From: Loxodes magnus
Lineage: Eukaryota; Ciliophora; Karyorelictea; Loxodida; Loxodidae
Reading direction: 5' to 3'
NCBI GenBank assembly: GCA_946699065.1
Contig: CAMPDV010001775.1
Span: 1 to 64,000 of the forward strand
DNA: 64,000 nucleotides
Shown here: positions 45,289-59,289 of the stretch, piece by piece
Numbering within the stretch: the stretch's first letter is position 1
Layout: each line of letters begins with the position of its first letter
Program-made: the position numbers and the translations under genes
Notes under the pieces: model-generated
The model's input: only the letters and a program-made list of their open reading frames with translations
Databases searched by the model: none
What the model was told of the DNA's origin: nothing

Positions 45289-46353
45289 ATGACTAACTAA
45301 GAACTATTTAGTAAATAAAATATAAGAATATCGATAAATTTAATATTTTATTTTATTACTTTATCCTTTTACATGCTTATATACATTGCTATTTTAAGAA
45401 AGAAAAATAAACTAAGAACAGCAAAAATTATATTAATAAAGTAATCTCTTTTAATAATTATTTCTTTATCGCTTTTATTTATCACTTTAAAATTAAGATT
45501 TTTTAGTTAAAAATCTAATTCAAAATTTAATTTTTTCGATGAAAAGATAGTAAGAAAGGATAATTTTTATGGCTAATAATTTTAAAATGATGAAGAAGAG
45601 CTATCAGAGCAAATTACTAAAGAAACTTTATTTTTAATCTTTTTTGATTTTTTACTATAAAGGATAAAATTCTCTTAATTTAAGATTTTTAATTCAATTT
45701 TTGCTTAGCTTAAATAATTTAGTAATTATCTAATTTCAATTTCTAATTATGTGGATTTATTTAAGTTTAAGCAACCGAAAATAATCTCTAAAGATCATAT
45801 CAAGCTTACTGAATAATTAAAAATAATTATTATTTTTTAAATTAGATTTACTATTTTAACTTCAAGAGTGACTACACTCAAATAGAGGTATATATTTAAC
45901 ATTTTTACTCTTTTATCTAAAAAAAATTTGCAAAGCTTTTAGAAAAAACTTATTATCTATTTAAGTTCTATTATCTTAAAAATTATCGTTGAAAAATATT
46001 TAAGATATAAACAAAAATAAACTTTAAACCAAAATTAAGACTTTTATAGTAATTAATCATTAAGCTAATATTCTTAGAAAGAAATTACTTCTTAAACAAA
46101 AGTTTTCTTTAATCAGAATTTAAATTTTTTAAACATTTTAAGCCTAATTTATTACATAAGCTTTTATAATTCCTTTTATTTTTAAATTTATGAAGCAAAT
46201 ATTAAATTTTTTCTAATTTACTTAGTACAAATTTGGTAAGCTTTGAATTTAAATTATTTTAAATAGTATAATATCATAGAACTACTATTTTTATCTTGCG
46301 AATTTTATAAGAATAATCTTATTATTTTTAGTTAAAGTTAGCTAAATAACTGA
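45289..46353 (+). CDS. Possible hydrophobic protein, 354 aa (weak)
   Basis: ATG 45289 (MTNQELFSKQNIRISINLIF) is open to UGA 46351-46353 if UAA/UAG are Gln. It has two or more hydrophobic stretches near the N-terminus (ISINLIFYFITLSFYMLIYI, SLLIIISLSLLFITL) and an acidic patch (NDEEELSEQITKET). There is no GC rise, homologue or motif. A rough estimate for this base composition is that several frames this long are expected by chance in the window, so it is listed only as a candidate. Confidence 0.25.
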
Positions 46354-46880
46354 TTTTTTTCTTGCTTTCATTCGTAAAGTTTTTTAAAAATTTGCTAATA
46401 AATTATTATATTAGCTTATTTAACTAATTTATTTCGCTTGCTTTTATTGTAAATTCTATCTTGAGGCTTCATTGGCTTAATTATTATTAAGAATTATATT
46501 ATATAGGTATTATGCTAAAAATTAATAATTTTTTATAAATTATAAAGTTTATTTAAATGAAAGAAAGCCTTCTAGTTAAGAATTTCATTTGATAGAAATT
46601 TCATCTATAATGAAATTTAATTTCGTTAGTTTAAACTTTAAAATACTCTTACTTATTTAATAAGCATCTAACGATTGCTTTATTAAATAAATATTTAAGA
46701 TGACTTTAATTATGAATACGATAATCCTTAAGATAATTTTCTATTTATTACCTTTTAAATTTATAAGGATTTCTTTCGAAATTCTTCCTCACTACACTAA
46801 CTATTTTTAAATCTAATGTAAGATTCTTAATTTATAATTAGATAGACAAAGATTAAATAATTAAGCAAACACAAAAAAAA
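46354..46880. other. AT-rich intergenic region
   Basis: Nothing supportable. Homology of inverted copy C to the 3' flank of copy A stops at about 46880. Confidence 0.55.
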
Positions 46881-49800
46881 TTAAATAAAATCTTTAATCA
46901 ATTAATATTTTATTTATTATTCTTCATTCTCTTTTTCGCTTTCTCTCAAGTCTTCTTTATTCTCTTCAAAACTTTAATTTACTTTTTGCTCAGACCATTT
47001 TGATTAGGAATCATCGTAAATTTATTCCTTATAATCCAGAATGCAGTTTTATTGCTGTTCGAAACTTTAAATATTACTTTCTTCTTATTCTTCTTATTAT
47101 ATTTATTCTTCTTATTCATCTTGCTACTCTTTTTGAATTTCTTCTGAATTCTCAAATTAAATTTGATCGAAATTAAAGCTCTAGTTAACTGATGATTTTA
47201 TTACATCTTTAGTCTCTTCTAAATTCTCATCTTGCTTAAGAATAAATTTTTTTACTTCTTTTACTTCTTTCCCTTGCTTTACTTTTTCTTTTAGCTCTAA
47301 AATTTAAGATTAAAAATCGGATTAAATATTGGTTATGTTTTAATTATCAAAAATTTAAGAAGATATTTCATTCCTATCTATTACAATTGGAATATTTTTA
47401 ACATTCATCAAAGACTAAAACTTAGCGCCTAATAATACCTATCTAAATCGCATTTATTGATTGGTTTCTATTGTATTGATATTCTCTAATAAACTACTTC
47501 TGCTCATATTAACTCTTAACTTTTATATTTTTATGTGTTTTGCTAAAATTGATACTTTTGCCCATGGTCTAAAAGCAAATCTGAAAAGATTCTCATAGTC
47601 TGGCTTTAGTTACCTCAAGTAATTAGGAAATCTTTTTTAAAGAAAACTCCAAGTAGCAATAAAAATTAAAACTCCACCAATAAAAGATATAAAAATAGGT
47701 ATTCTATCATTAACAATTAATCCTATTGTAGCTAGCAAAGAAATATAACTTACTAGTGAAAAAGAAATTACTTATATAGCATTAATTCTATCAAATGTAT
47801 AAGGCTTCATTATAAAAATTAGGCAAGCAAACAAAAATGTATCAGCAGCATAAAAAAAGCCTTAGAAGTATTAATATTTTTATTTAGTTGTTCTGTTTAA
47901 AGCATTTATACAGATCTAGAAATAAACTCTTATTAGTATGAACTTTGACTTCTATTTAATATGCAGACTTTCATGAAGATCTTATCAGTGAGGCCATATT
48001 AACATTACTAAGGGTAGGTAAATTATTAAACTGATACTTGATAATACTAACGACATTATGTGAAAATCTTAAAAGCATGCCTATGAGCAGTCAAAAGTTG
48101 GGAAACTTTCGCTTCAGTCTAAAGATTAATCCAAATTATTGTCTCGTCCATAAAGGCATTAAAAAGGCTCCGTTAAAATATAAAGTATTGGAAGAAAGGT
48201 AATTTCTATCAAGGATTAAGATAAATTGTATGATAGGTTTCCTATAATTTTTAGTATAAAAAATCTTTATTCGAAAATAACTTCAAACTTAAATAAAAAA
48301 GCGAAAATAAATACTAAAGTTAGAATCGAAATACCTAAAAAGGTGAAGTAAATTATTCAGTAAACTATAATAGGAAACTTAAAATGTATTAAATCCAAAG
48401 TAAATGATTTAACTACAACATCTGCTACTTTTGGAAATAGGGATTACAATTCAGGACCCATTGATAAATACTAAATAAACTGTATTCCAAGAGTAAGCAT
48501 GAAGAATTGATCATCATTTGACATCCAAACATCTTGCTACAATCTTTAATATTCTCTTTTATTTCAAATTTTAAATCCTATTATTAGAATTATAAAAGTA
48601 TAAGCTAACAATGCTAACATTACTATTAAGTTTAACTAATATCCTTTATCAAAATATGATACTCATCTTTCTGTAAAATCACAATTTTCATCAAATATTT
48701 CGTAAGTATCTGATGGAATTTCTGTCGAGTTATCGTTTCAATATGTATATTTAGTAAGAAAACTTCATACAATAGCGCAGGTAGGACAGTATTCAAGAAA
48801 CGGAACTAAATGAAGATTCCAATTTTCATCATAAAAATTATTAATAAAGTTATAGTTAAGATTATCTCTAAAATTTACATTTTATTAAAATTTTACTTTT
48901 CCACTACATCCTGTAAACTTAACTGATCTCATGTTTTACGATAGAATACTAGGATTAGTGTAATCTTAGCCTTCATCAATACAGTTTTACAAACCATGAG
49001 CAATGATAAGAGGTTATTCTACATAATAGCAAGGAGAGAGACTGATATTAACACATTCATATTGTAATTAAATTATTTACTGTCCCATTTCACCTACATA
49101 CTCAGCAGGTGTAATAGTAATAGAGCCATGCAAAAGTTTTCTCATGTTACTTTACTATTTAGGATCTTAAGAAGCATTTTCTATCACATTTGCGGTATAT
49201 AAAATAATAAACTCAGTATCGCCTGGCTATCATTCAAGTTCTATTAATTTATTAGCTAATTTTTTGATTGAGTTTAGAGCAGGAAAAGAAAGAATGATTT
49301 TAATTTCTTTTTATAGAATAAGAAATGCTAATTCATCGTAGAAAGTTTAATTTATAGTTTATATTCGAGGTATCAAAGTTTTATTAAAGTTTTGTATATT
49401 TTTATTATTTTTAATAGCTCATTACTTAACTTAATTATGAATTTTTTCATTTGCTGGTTCTATTTATTCAAAAACCATACCAAAGTCATTTCAATCATTT
49501 CTTTCTAAATATTAAATATACATCTCAGCAAATAATTGCCAAGAAATATAATTATTAAAAGCATTTGGAAATTTACTAACATCTTATAGTTGATCTTCTC
49601 TACTTGCTATCATGTATGGTATTCTTATATTAATTGCTTAAAGGACATAATATGCTGGTAGTCAACTTATTATAACAGCACTTGCTTAATGCGCTATTCC
49701 AATCTCAAAGTATCTTTCTAAAAAGGCTTATAAAGTAACATTGACATTGAACTATAAACCTCCATAAGAAAATGGATTTGCTTTTAGTATCTAATTACTA

Positions 49801-51168
49801 AGTAACTCTTTATCTTTGTTTATGAAGTCTACTATACAGGGAATATGTAAAGGAGGAAGTATTATTGAATAATAGCTGCTTTAACCATCAGGCTCTTTAT
49901 CATTGGTTGAATAAGACATCTCTATTGTTTAAATTCCTGTAGGAGGATTTTAGCTTGGCCCAGGTCATATTATATCAGCCTTTTTTATTACTTGCTTGGC
50001 TTTAATTTCGTAGATTTCTACAGGAACTCTATTTTATAGATTGTAAACTGAAAACTGTAAGTTAATGTTTCGATTAGTAAAAATCAAATGCTAGACTTAA
50101 GGGAAAAAAGATTTAAAGGTACTTTCTTGTTATGATGTAGCTTGATTCTAAAAATGATCTATAAAAGTGAATAGATATTTAGCATAATAAGCTGTTAGTT
50201 CAAAATAGTTAGCAGGAATGAAACTTTTAGGAGTTAATGCTATAATTCCATTATCTAAAATACTTAAATTAATTTTTGATTTATTTTGTACTAAGGAAGT
50301 AATATCAGGCTTTATTAAATTGGAAGATTCTAGTCCTATAACTCAAGCATATTAATCTCCCGCTAATTTATAGAAAGTAGCGAAATTAAGTATATAAGCT
50401 TATCAGCACACATCTGCTTACATAAAAACATAAGATGAGCCATAAATCCTAATTGCTTTAGAAACTTCTACCTTAAGTCTCTCTTAAATATAGCTATTAT
50501 TACACTAAGCTTGATTTAGTCCATAATAGGAGTCTAAAGGAATATTCACTGAAGTACTTATAAGTTACTTGCTCTTGCTTAAGAAATCAGCAGCTTTGTA
50601 GAATCTAGCCTCTTATTAGTTAATTTAAGTTATTTTTCTGAAGTTCAGCTCCAAAAATAAAGATTGTAAAGCTTAACCTTCTTATTAGTAGCTAGGCATT
50701 ATTCAATAAATATTCTACTTTGAGAAATAAAAATCACTTCTATAAGCAACGAAAACTAAGTAATCAAGGTAGGAAAGTTTTTATGTGTATAAAAGGTTGA
50801 ATGTTATATCTAAAATAGCTTAGATTTTTAAACTTTCCATCTTTTCTTCCAGCTCATCCATTTACAAGTTCTCAAAATCTATAGTCAAAGGAAATGTGAT
50901 GTAACTGGAATTAAATTTGCTTTGCTGAATAAACTTGCAAAGGAAATCAGAAAGGTGAGGGATAGTATGGTTGGAACTTATAATGGCTATATTAAATGAG
51001 CTTGCTTTTATAAGTACACAAAAAAGCGCTAGCAATAAAATCATTTTTTAACTTAAGAAAATAGAAATGAAAACATTCTAAGATATTCAATTAAATAGCT
51101 ATGGGTTTATTGATATAAGTGTTTATAAATAAATTAGATTTTCTTTTATGCAAATAAAGCCTAACTAG
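46880..51168 (-). repeat. Inverted duplicate of the receptor unit
   Basis: Homology to A and B starts at CTAG near 51168 (matching the B upstream sequence GGCTAGTTAGGCTTTATTTG at its left end) and ends at about 46880. The conserved upstream block and the TTAA run are not included, so this copy may use a different promoter. Confidence 0.7.
46917..51044 (-). CDS. Receptor-like membrane protein copy C, inverted and mosaic
   Basis: Starts at ATG 51044 with the same signal peptide and binding-like domains as copies A and B, and stays open for 1375 codons to the point matching the stop of copy A. The first helix is intact (AATAGTAATG present). The first domain is near-identical to both others. The second binding-like region follows copy B in many variants (Asn-Asp-Trp-Asn, Cys-Ile-Asp-Glu-Gly), while the helices and acidic tail follow copy A. 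At the 3' end A reads GAAGAATGA but C reads GAAGAATAATAA (46925-46914). Its stop codon is therefore missing unless UAA can terminate here; the frame would otherwise run on into AT-rich DNA. It is transcribed opposite to A and B. Function is as for copy A. Confidence 0.7.
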
Positions 51169-54100
51169 TTTTAATATATAATTGATTATGTAGTCCCTAC
51201 AAAATGTTTATTATAATAGAAATAAATCAAATAAAGGCTTTTCAACCTACTTTTATTCCTAAAATAACAAAACGTAGATATATTAAACTAAAAAATAATA
51301 AAAAAAAACAAATAAGCTTAACTGGTAAAACAGTAGTAAAGATGTTTACTAATGAAATAATTTTTTATTTGACTCTAATAATTTTTCAATGTAAAATATC
51401 ATAAATTTATTATTTAAATTTAATTTAACTTAACTTAAAAAAAATAGTTTTAGGTAAAAAGTTTTAATTTATTTTAAATAAATTTAAATATTTTCTATTT
51501 AAACAAAAATTTTTTTTTTAAAATTATTGATCAGCTATGCTGGGATTATCATATCATATAAGCAATTTATTTATTTACTCCTAGCGAAAAATTTAATGAT
51601 AAATTTATTTATTATTAATATTAATTTTAAATAATTAGTTTTGGTATATCAATTTTTAATGTAAGAGAATGAATAAATAAAATAAAATTAATAATAATCT
51701 AAAAAAATAATAATTGTTGTCTTAAATAAGGATATTTTTCTATAAATAAGAGTCAGCTGATATAAAAATAACTCTAGGCTTTAGTAAACAACTTAATTAA
51801 TTTTAGGTTCTTTATTGTAACTAGTGAGATAAAACTATACAAATGTATTAGCTTACTAGGAGTATTTAAATGATTTTTACACATATCAATAAAAAGAAAC
51901 TACACATAATAACTTAAACATCTTTATAAATGATTTATTAAGTTATTAAATTGAGATCTTTTATTATTCTTATATGTTCATGTTAAAGAAGTTAATTTAA
52001 TAAGAGTTTTTAAATTAAAAATTCTAAAATTTTAACTTTAATATCTCATCTTAATTCTAATGGCTATGACTAAATTCCCGCAGAGACTTTATGATTTACT
52101 AATATTTATAGAATTTAATATTTTAGTATAGAATCTACATCACTTAAGTTATAGTATAATATTTTTAATTTGAAGAAATTAATGCAAAATAGTGATCACT
52201 TGCTTTTTTCACATTATATTAAGATATAATAGCTTTACTTTTTATATTAGATGTAGAGTTAACTTCTTGATGATTCAAACGCTTTTAGGTATCATTTGGA
52301 AAATTAAAAATAGTTAAAAGGAAATTAAATAACAAATCCAAAAAAAGCTTAAAAAATCATTAAAATAATTACTATTACAAAAAAACTTTCTAACACTTAT
52401 AAAAATTAGAGAAGATTGTAATCAAACATTTCTAACTGAAGTTCAAATATTAAATAAATCTTTAGAGCTTTGCTAAATAAGCACTTAAACCTATCTTAAA
52501 AAACCAACTAAATGATTTAAAATATTCAAAATTAATGTTTAAAACTTAAATAATTACAATTAATTATGTTGCTTTTATATGTAAGAAATATTAAAATTTT
52601 ATTGAAAATAATACAATATTCAAAAAACCAGCAACCTCCTTTTGAAATTATTTTTTTATATTCCTTTTAAATAATATATATTCTTAATTTATTATGAAAC
52701 ATTTTAAAATTTAAATAAATCTAATAAAATAAATATAAAATTTAAAATAAAGAAATATACAAATAATTTATTTTTAAGCAAAAAAATTCTTAATAAATTA
52801 AAAATTTTATCGACTTAAGAAATTAAAATAAATTAAAACATTTTTTTAATTTTTATATCTTTAAACTTAAAAATTTATAATGATAAATTTAAAGCTTAAT
52901 AATGCTAAAAAAATTGAATTGTCAATTCATTAATTTTTCCCTTAAAATTATTATTATATTACTTTAATAATATAATATATAGAGCTGTATTTATTTCTTG
53001 GAACAAATATCTAAACTTTGAAGTAAAGTTTGTTTAAAATTTTTAAGAAAAATAATTATTAATTTTACTAAAAAAGGAAAAATAATATCATCAAATTTTA
53101 TTAAGTTTATTATTAAATTTTCTATTCATTTATTTTAAAAAAAAGAATATAATTTTGACTGTTTTTATAAAATATTTATTTTATAACTTATAAAAAAATA
53201 TTTTAGAAGAATTTTTAATATTGAAATAGAATTTTAAAAATAATAAAAGATAAAAAATAAATAAAAGACATTAAAGCACTTTAAAAATAAACATAAATAA
53301 AATTATTTTATTAAGATATTTTTAATTGAAAAACTATTAAAAATATATTTAAGTGAGTATATAAAATTAAATTAATTAATTATATAATTTAAGCAAGTTT
53401 AAAAATATCTAAAAATTAAGTTATTAATTTTAAATTTAAATTTTCTAAATAAAAATAAATACAAGGAGGATATATTTAAATAAATTTAAAAGGTTCTAAA
53501 ATACTTATTTCTATTTAAATAAAAATCTTCATTATTTAAAATATTAATTCTTATTTTTGGTATAAAATTTGTAAAAAGAGACAAAAATTTAAATAAAAAT
53601 TTTTATAATTTCCTCTTAAATTTTTTAATTAAAAAAAAGAAGTTTTTTGATAAAATTAAATTTATTTGGCTTAAAAATTAAATTTTAGATTTTTATTTAT
53701 TTAATTTTAATAACTTGGATTCTTTTAGTAATTTAATGTAATAATTTTTTATTCAAGTTTTATTTTAGCTCCTATTTTATTTTATTTAAAGTTATTTTAG
53801 TAGTAAATTATATAGAAAATGTAATAATTTTTTTTACAACATTAAATTTAAGCAGAAATGAAATTATAAATAATAAAAAATTTAGGATTATTTTATTTTA
53901 TATCTAACTTTAGTTCAATAAACTCTCTTGCTCTATTTTAAAAGATAATTAATTATTATCTTTTATTTAATCTATTTTACATTTCTTTTGCTATTTTTTA
54001 ACTTTATAATTTTTTTATTAATTTCAACTTTTTATAAAATATCACTTATTTTAATTATTAAACTTATTTTTTGTTCACTTTTATTTAAATTTTAAATCTT

Positions 54101-57100
54101 ATGCTTTTGTAAAATATTTTTCTACAATTATTTTAATTTTTAGCAAATATTTATATTTGTTTAATTCTAAGCTATTTAAATTTAATAATTTTTTATATAA
54201 CTTGCAAGACATTTATAGATATTACCTTAATAATTTTTGATTTCTATTATATTTTCAAAAGCATCCTCTTATTCAACTTTTATATTTTTTATAATTAAGA
54301 ATTGAGTAGTTTATCTTGGTATAGATCAAAAAGCAATTTTATTATATTTTTCAATAATAGTTATAAAATTTAAAATATAATGGTTGTTAAGCGAATTTTG
54401 TTATTTTTTTAATAAAAATTTAAACTAAAATATGATATTATATATATTTAAATTTTATTAAAGAATAAAGATTTATTATTATTATATCCGTTAAAATGTT
54501 CTTCGCATAAAAGATATTTACAAATTAAAACTTAATTTCTTTTATTTAAAAAATTAATTTGTATTTAGTTAATTTATTAACTAATATTTATTTTTTATAT
54601 TATTTTACTACATTTAAATATGTTCGTCATAAAATAATTTAAAACATTCTTTTTATTTGTTTAATAAATATTTGAGAATCTTAGAATATTCATATAATCA
54701 AATATTTATTACTAAATTCTTTAACATTTTTACCAAAATTTAAAGACCAAAAATCTCCTAAAATATTCTGAAAATTTGCCGCAGCTCTATAGATTTCATT
54801 ATATTTAAATACTAGTTTATTCTAATATTTTTTGAGAGATCATCTAAAATACAATAAAAATATAAAAATTTTATTATAAATTTAACAAAAATTGTTTTTA
54901 AAAATAATAAAATTAAAAAAATATAGCCATAAATACTAAAAATTAAATATAAAGTTACTTTTATCATTTATAATTTTATTAGTAATAATTTATTAAAGAA
55001 AAATGAAAATGATACCTTTTAAATAAATTTTAGAAAGAAATTTATTTTACTAAAGTTCATCTAACAATTGTAACTCAATTTTTTGTTATTTAACATAAAA
55101 ATCCAAATGATAGAGAAATAATACCTATCTATCTTTAAAAAATAATTAATTTTTTGTGGAAAATTTAAATTTTAAAGAATATTTTGTATATTAAAAATTT
55201 AATAGAAATTTTCATTATAAGTTATGACTTGCAATATAATGAGAAGGAATATAAAAAGATAGAACTTTTATTAATCAAATAAATATTAAAAATAAAAATA
55301 ATTTAGATATCCTTAATTTTTATATAAACTAAAGAAAATTAAAATTAAAAAGAAAGCAAAAAAATAATTAAGTGTTTAAAGAACTTGGTTTTAGTATTTT
55401 TGCATTTAGAAAAGAAGTTATAATATTTAGTTGAAGATATTTTTAAATAAATTAATAATTTATTAGTTGAAAATTTTCTCATATTTTGAAGAAGAAAATT
55501 TTTTTTTAAATTGAATAAATAATTTATATTTATTTAATTTGAATTAAAATTTAATTAATTTCAAACAATTATAAATAAACTAAATTAGAAAATTTTTATG
55601 ACTGAAATATTAATTGGCATTTACAACTTATAAAGACTTCAACTAGAAAATAGTTCATATCTTGAAAAAAATAAAAAGCTATCTTAGATATATCGAAGAT
55701 ATCTAGAAATAAAATCTAGTAATTATTATTGTTCAAATAAAAAATAAGTATTTAAGAAAATTTAGAAAATGAAAAAATTTTATTTATTTCACTTTATTTA
55801 TTTTTTTAATTTTTAAAAATATAAAAGTTTATTTACATCATATAATTATTTAACAATATATAATCAATCTTTAAAAGTTAATTTAACTTAGATTTAATTT
55901 TATATTTTTTTCTATCTTCAAGTATAAAAACTGATATAATTTTCCTAGTAAAATTATTAGTCTTAATATTCAAATTCCTTATATAATTTAATCTTTTTTC
56001 ATAAATTTAGAATTAAAAAGTTAATTTAATCTTTAAAAATCCTTAGTATTAGAGAGTTTTAATATAATATCCAAATTTCCTCCTTTAATAAAATAAATAC
56101 GAAAATTTTATTATACTATATATAGGTATTGACTAAAAAATAAAAAGATTCTTCTGTAAGCGACTATTCATTTTTATAAATAATAAAAAGCTTCAAAAAT
56201 AAGCTTTTATTCATAATTTTTATAAGCTTTATCTTATAATTTTATTTATTATTGATTCACTTAAAATATATCTAAATTTAAACTATTTTTCTATAATAAT
56301 AACTATCTAAATTTTAATTCTTTTTAAATTTTTTTTAACAATTAGATTATTTTTAATTAGGCTATAAAATGGAAAGCGATAAAAATCTATAAAATCCCTC
56401 ATATAATTTATAATTGTTTAAAATTATCCAATTACGAAATTCATACTTAATACATTTTAAGATTAATTTTATATTTCTTTGTATGTTTAGTTATCAATTT
56501 TTATTTTTGTCTAGTTATATAAAGCTATATTTAATATCCCCTTTAAATAAAGTTTTATTTTATTAGACTAAAGTTAATTAAAAAATGCTAAATCAATTTT
56601 TAAATTTCACCTATAAAATTTTATTTTTCCTATATTTTACTAAGAATATATAAAATGTAAAATTTCTCTATGTACTATTAAGTTTGATTATTCCTTTAGC
56701 AACATCAAAAAGATAGTAAAAATAAGTTTAACTTATACAACTTAGAAGCATTTTTTTAATTACGTTTTATCGTTTGCTTGTTTTATCTCTGAATTTATTT
56801 GATGCTTTTATTCGATTTATTTACATCAGATTTCTCTTGATAATTAAAAATAAGCAATATATAAGATTGAATATTTAGAGATTTTAAATCAATAAGTGTG
56901 TATTTAGAATACTAGTGGTAGAAATGAACTGAAGGAAGCATTATTAAGTATTTTGCATAAATTTCAATTTTTCTATCACACGAATATTGGTATGAAAGAA
57001 CAAAATTCATAGTGTATTTTAAGTTCTATCTGATTTCCAGAATATCATTTGAGGTAATTTATTTTTAGTTTTTGCTTTTTTTTTCATTCTGAATTTGAAA

Positions 57101-58355
57101 TTTAAACTCCTGTGACTTTATCAATTTTTCTAAAAACTAAAACTTTTTATTTTTAATTTAAAAAATAAGAAAATAAGATTGGAGTACTCTTTTAACTAGA
57201 GATATAAATTAACCTAATAAAGCTTATTTTAATTATAAATTTTATAGAGGTATGAACAACTATTTGGATATTATTTATTCCAAACTAAGAAAGAAAGGCT
57301 TAGAACATTATTAAACTATTTGAAACTAATAAATAGATTTGCATTCAAAATTTTTGATTTACCTTTGTATTTAAATAATAATGTGATCCTAGAAAACTTA
57401 AATAAAACACATAAATAAAAAATTTTATTTTAGTTTTTTCAGTTTCCTTTTAGCTAAATTATTTCTTTCTTTTATAGATATTTAAAATTTCTTGTAAATT
57501 AAGGTTTCATTACGTTAGATATAAGTTAAAAAATAGTTATATAATAAAGATTCCTAAGCTTTCTATTCATATTATTAATTTCCAACATTCATAAAATATA
57601 TTAGCATCTTTATTAAAAGGGAGATATTGCTCTCTTCAATCTTTATATATAACTAAATAATAATTATCTTTCATAAATTTAAGAGAAATATTCAAGATTT
57701 GCTTACTAAAAAAATTAATTAAAATGATAAGTCACACAAAAATAAATGCTTAATTTAAATTAGATTCTTTCTTTGATAAATGAGAATTTAAAAATATACA
57801 AAATCGATATAATAAATTTAGAGTATCCTTTATTTAAATCTTTATTCCAAATAAATTTATTATAATCTTCAAACAGTATAAAGAATTTATAATAATGAAG
57901 AATCACAGTATAAAGATCTTAAAATAAATCTTCAACTTCTTATTATTCTTCGTTGTATTAGAACTAAAAGCTTTAATATATAATAATTTATTATTCATAT
58001 TTAACTTTTAGTCTAATCAAAGTACACTAAAATTAAAATTTATAAAGAAATTAAATTTCAATTATAAGTGCTTAGAAAGCCTTTATAATCTATTTTAGTC
58101 AATTCAAATAAGCTTTAAAGAAATATTTAAAGATATTTGTGAGGTCTTCTATACATCTAATATGCTTTGTAAAAATAGTAAAAAGCCTATCATAATTTTT
58201 AATTTCTTTCTATGATATAGTCTTTTAGTATATTTTAGATTATAATAGATATAAAGGCTTTATATAGTCTTTTAAACTAAAAGATAAACTTAAGTTTCAT
58301 AAAATTTAAAATAATTAAGGTAAAAGTAAAAGTCGTTTATTATCTTTACAGCTGA
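51169..58355. other. AT-rich gene-poor region, about 7 kb
   Basis: Extremely AT-rich with long A and T runs, without GC islands, homologous copies or RNA genes. Around 56780-57100 composition is slightly richer and one frame reads HEYWYERTKFIVYFKFY, but no family is recognised and the frame cannot be bounded. I see nothing else. Confidence 0.6.
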
Positions 58356-59240
58356 TCATTATTTGGAGTATTCAAAATTTCCATAGTTACCTTGGTATCT
58401 CAGTAAATATTAATTATATAAGTTAAATTTCTCCTAGTTCCAGCTACCATATTATAAAGGAAATGTATAATCTTAATATATTGCTTTTTGCTAACTCCAG
58501 AAATTATTCTAATTTTAATTTTATTGATATTCAAGTTACTAATAATCAACTTAAAACTTATTGTGAGAAACATTCTAAATCTACTGAGCCATTTATTTTT
58601 AATTTGTTTAACATTTATTTTTTTAAAACGGTGTAAAAGCACTTTTTATGCTAGATTAGTTCTCCTAAGGTATTTTATTATTGATTTAAGATTCAAATAA
58701 TTGTCGTTAACACATTACTTATTCGACTTATTATAAAACTTTTTCTTATTACTACTTATCTTATTCAATTTGCTTTAGATTTTCTTCTTGTTAAGTTAAA
58801 TTTATGCTTTGACTTTCAGTTTGATTGCGAGTTTATGTTTGAGCAGGGTTTTGGGAAAGAGTTAAAGTTCTCTTGCATAAGTTTTTTCTTTTTTTATTTT
58901 TGTTTTTCATTCTTTACGTTTTTCTTAATTAAGAGTAGTAATGATTTTTTATTGCGTTATCTGTTCTGCCTGGTAAATGTTTAGCAATTTTTGCCCAACT
59001 ATTTCCAAGAAGTTTATGCTACTATTCAAATATTTCTTCCTCTTCTTTAGTCCAGTCATTTTTTTAAACATCTGGATCTAAATGATTATACCACCTTTCT
59101 CTGCATTACTTTCCAGTTCTTTTAGCAAACTGAAACTCATCAACAAGCTTCTAAGAAATAATATTCCAAGATTTAAGTCCGAATTAGTCAACTAAATTAG
59201 TGATAGCTTAATCTTCTTTTTCACTCCAAGATCTGCGCAT
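58356..59240 (-). CDS. R2R3-type MYB DNA-binding protein, 294 aa
   Basis: ATG 59240 starts MRRSWSEKEDQAITNLVDQF. There are two MYB repeats at the N-terminus. R2 (about residues 3-55) has Trp at regular spacing (RSW, KSWNII, RERWYNHLDP) and the typical RTGKQCRERW. R3 (about 59-108) has DWTKEEEEIF, NSWAKIAKHLPGRTDNAIKN. The third aromatic of R3 is Tyr in KNHYYS, where most MYBs have Trp. Such proteins bind DNA through the third helices (GKQCRERW and GRTDNAIKN) and act as transcription or cell-cycle regulators. The rest is a basic stretch (KNKNKKRKN) and a Q/N-rich tail. All Trp are UGG, and the first in-frame UGA (58358-58356) is taken as the stop because composition then turns intergenic; the frame is 295 codons including the stop. 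It is the strongest family assignment in the window. Confidence 0.9.
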
Positions 59241-59289
59241 TTATTTATTATTTACTGAATGAGCGTTCAGTAATTTAAACAAAATTAAA

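Noticed and set aside
51204..51404. Short plus-strand frame of 66 codons
   Set aside because: AT-rich intergenic composition, ends at UAA (a sense codon here), no homologue in the window.
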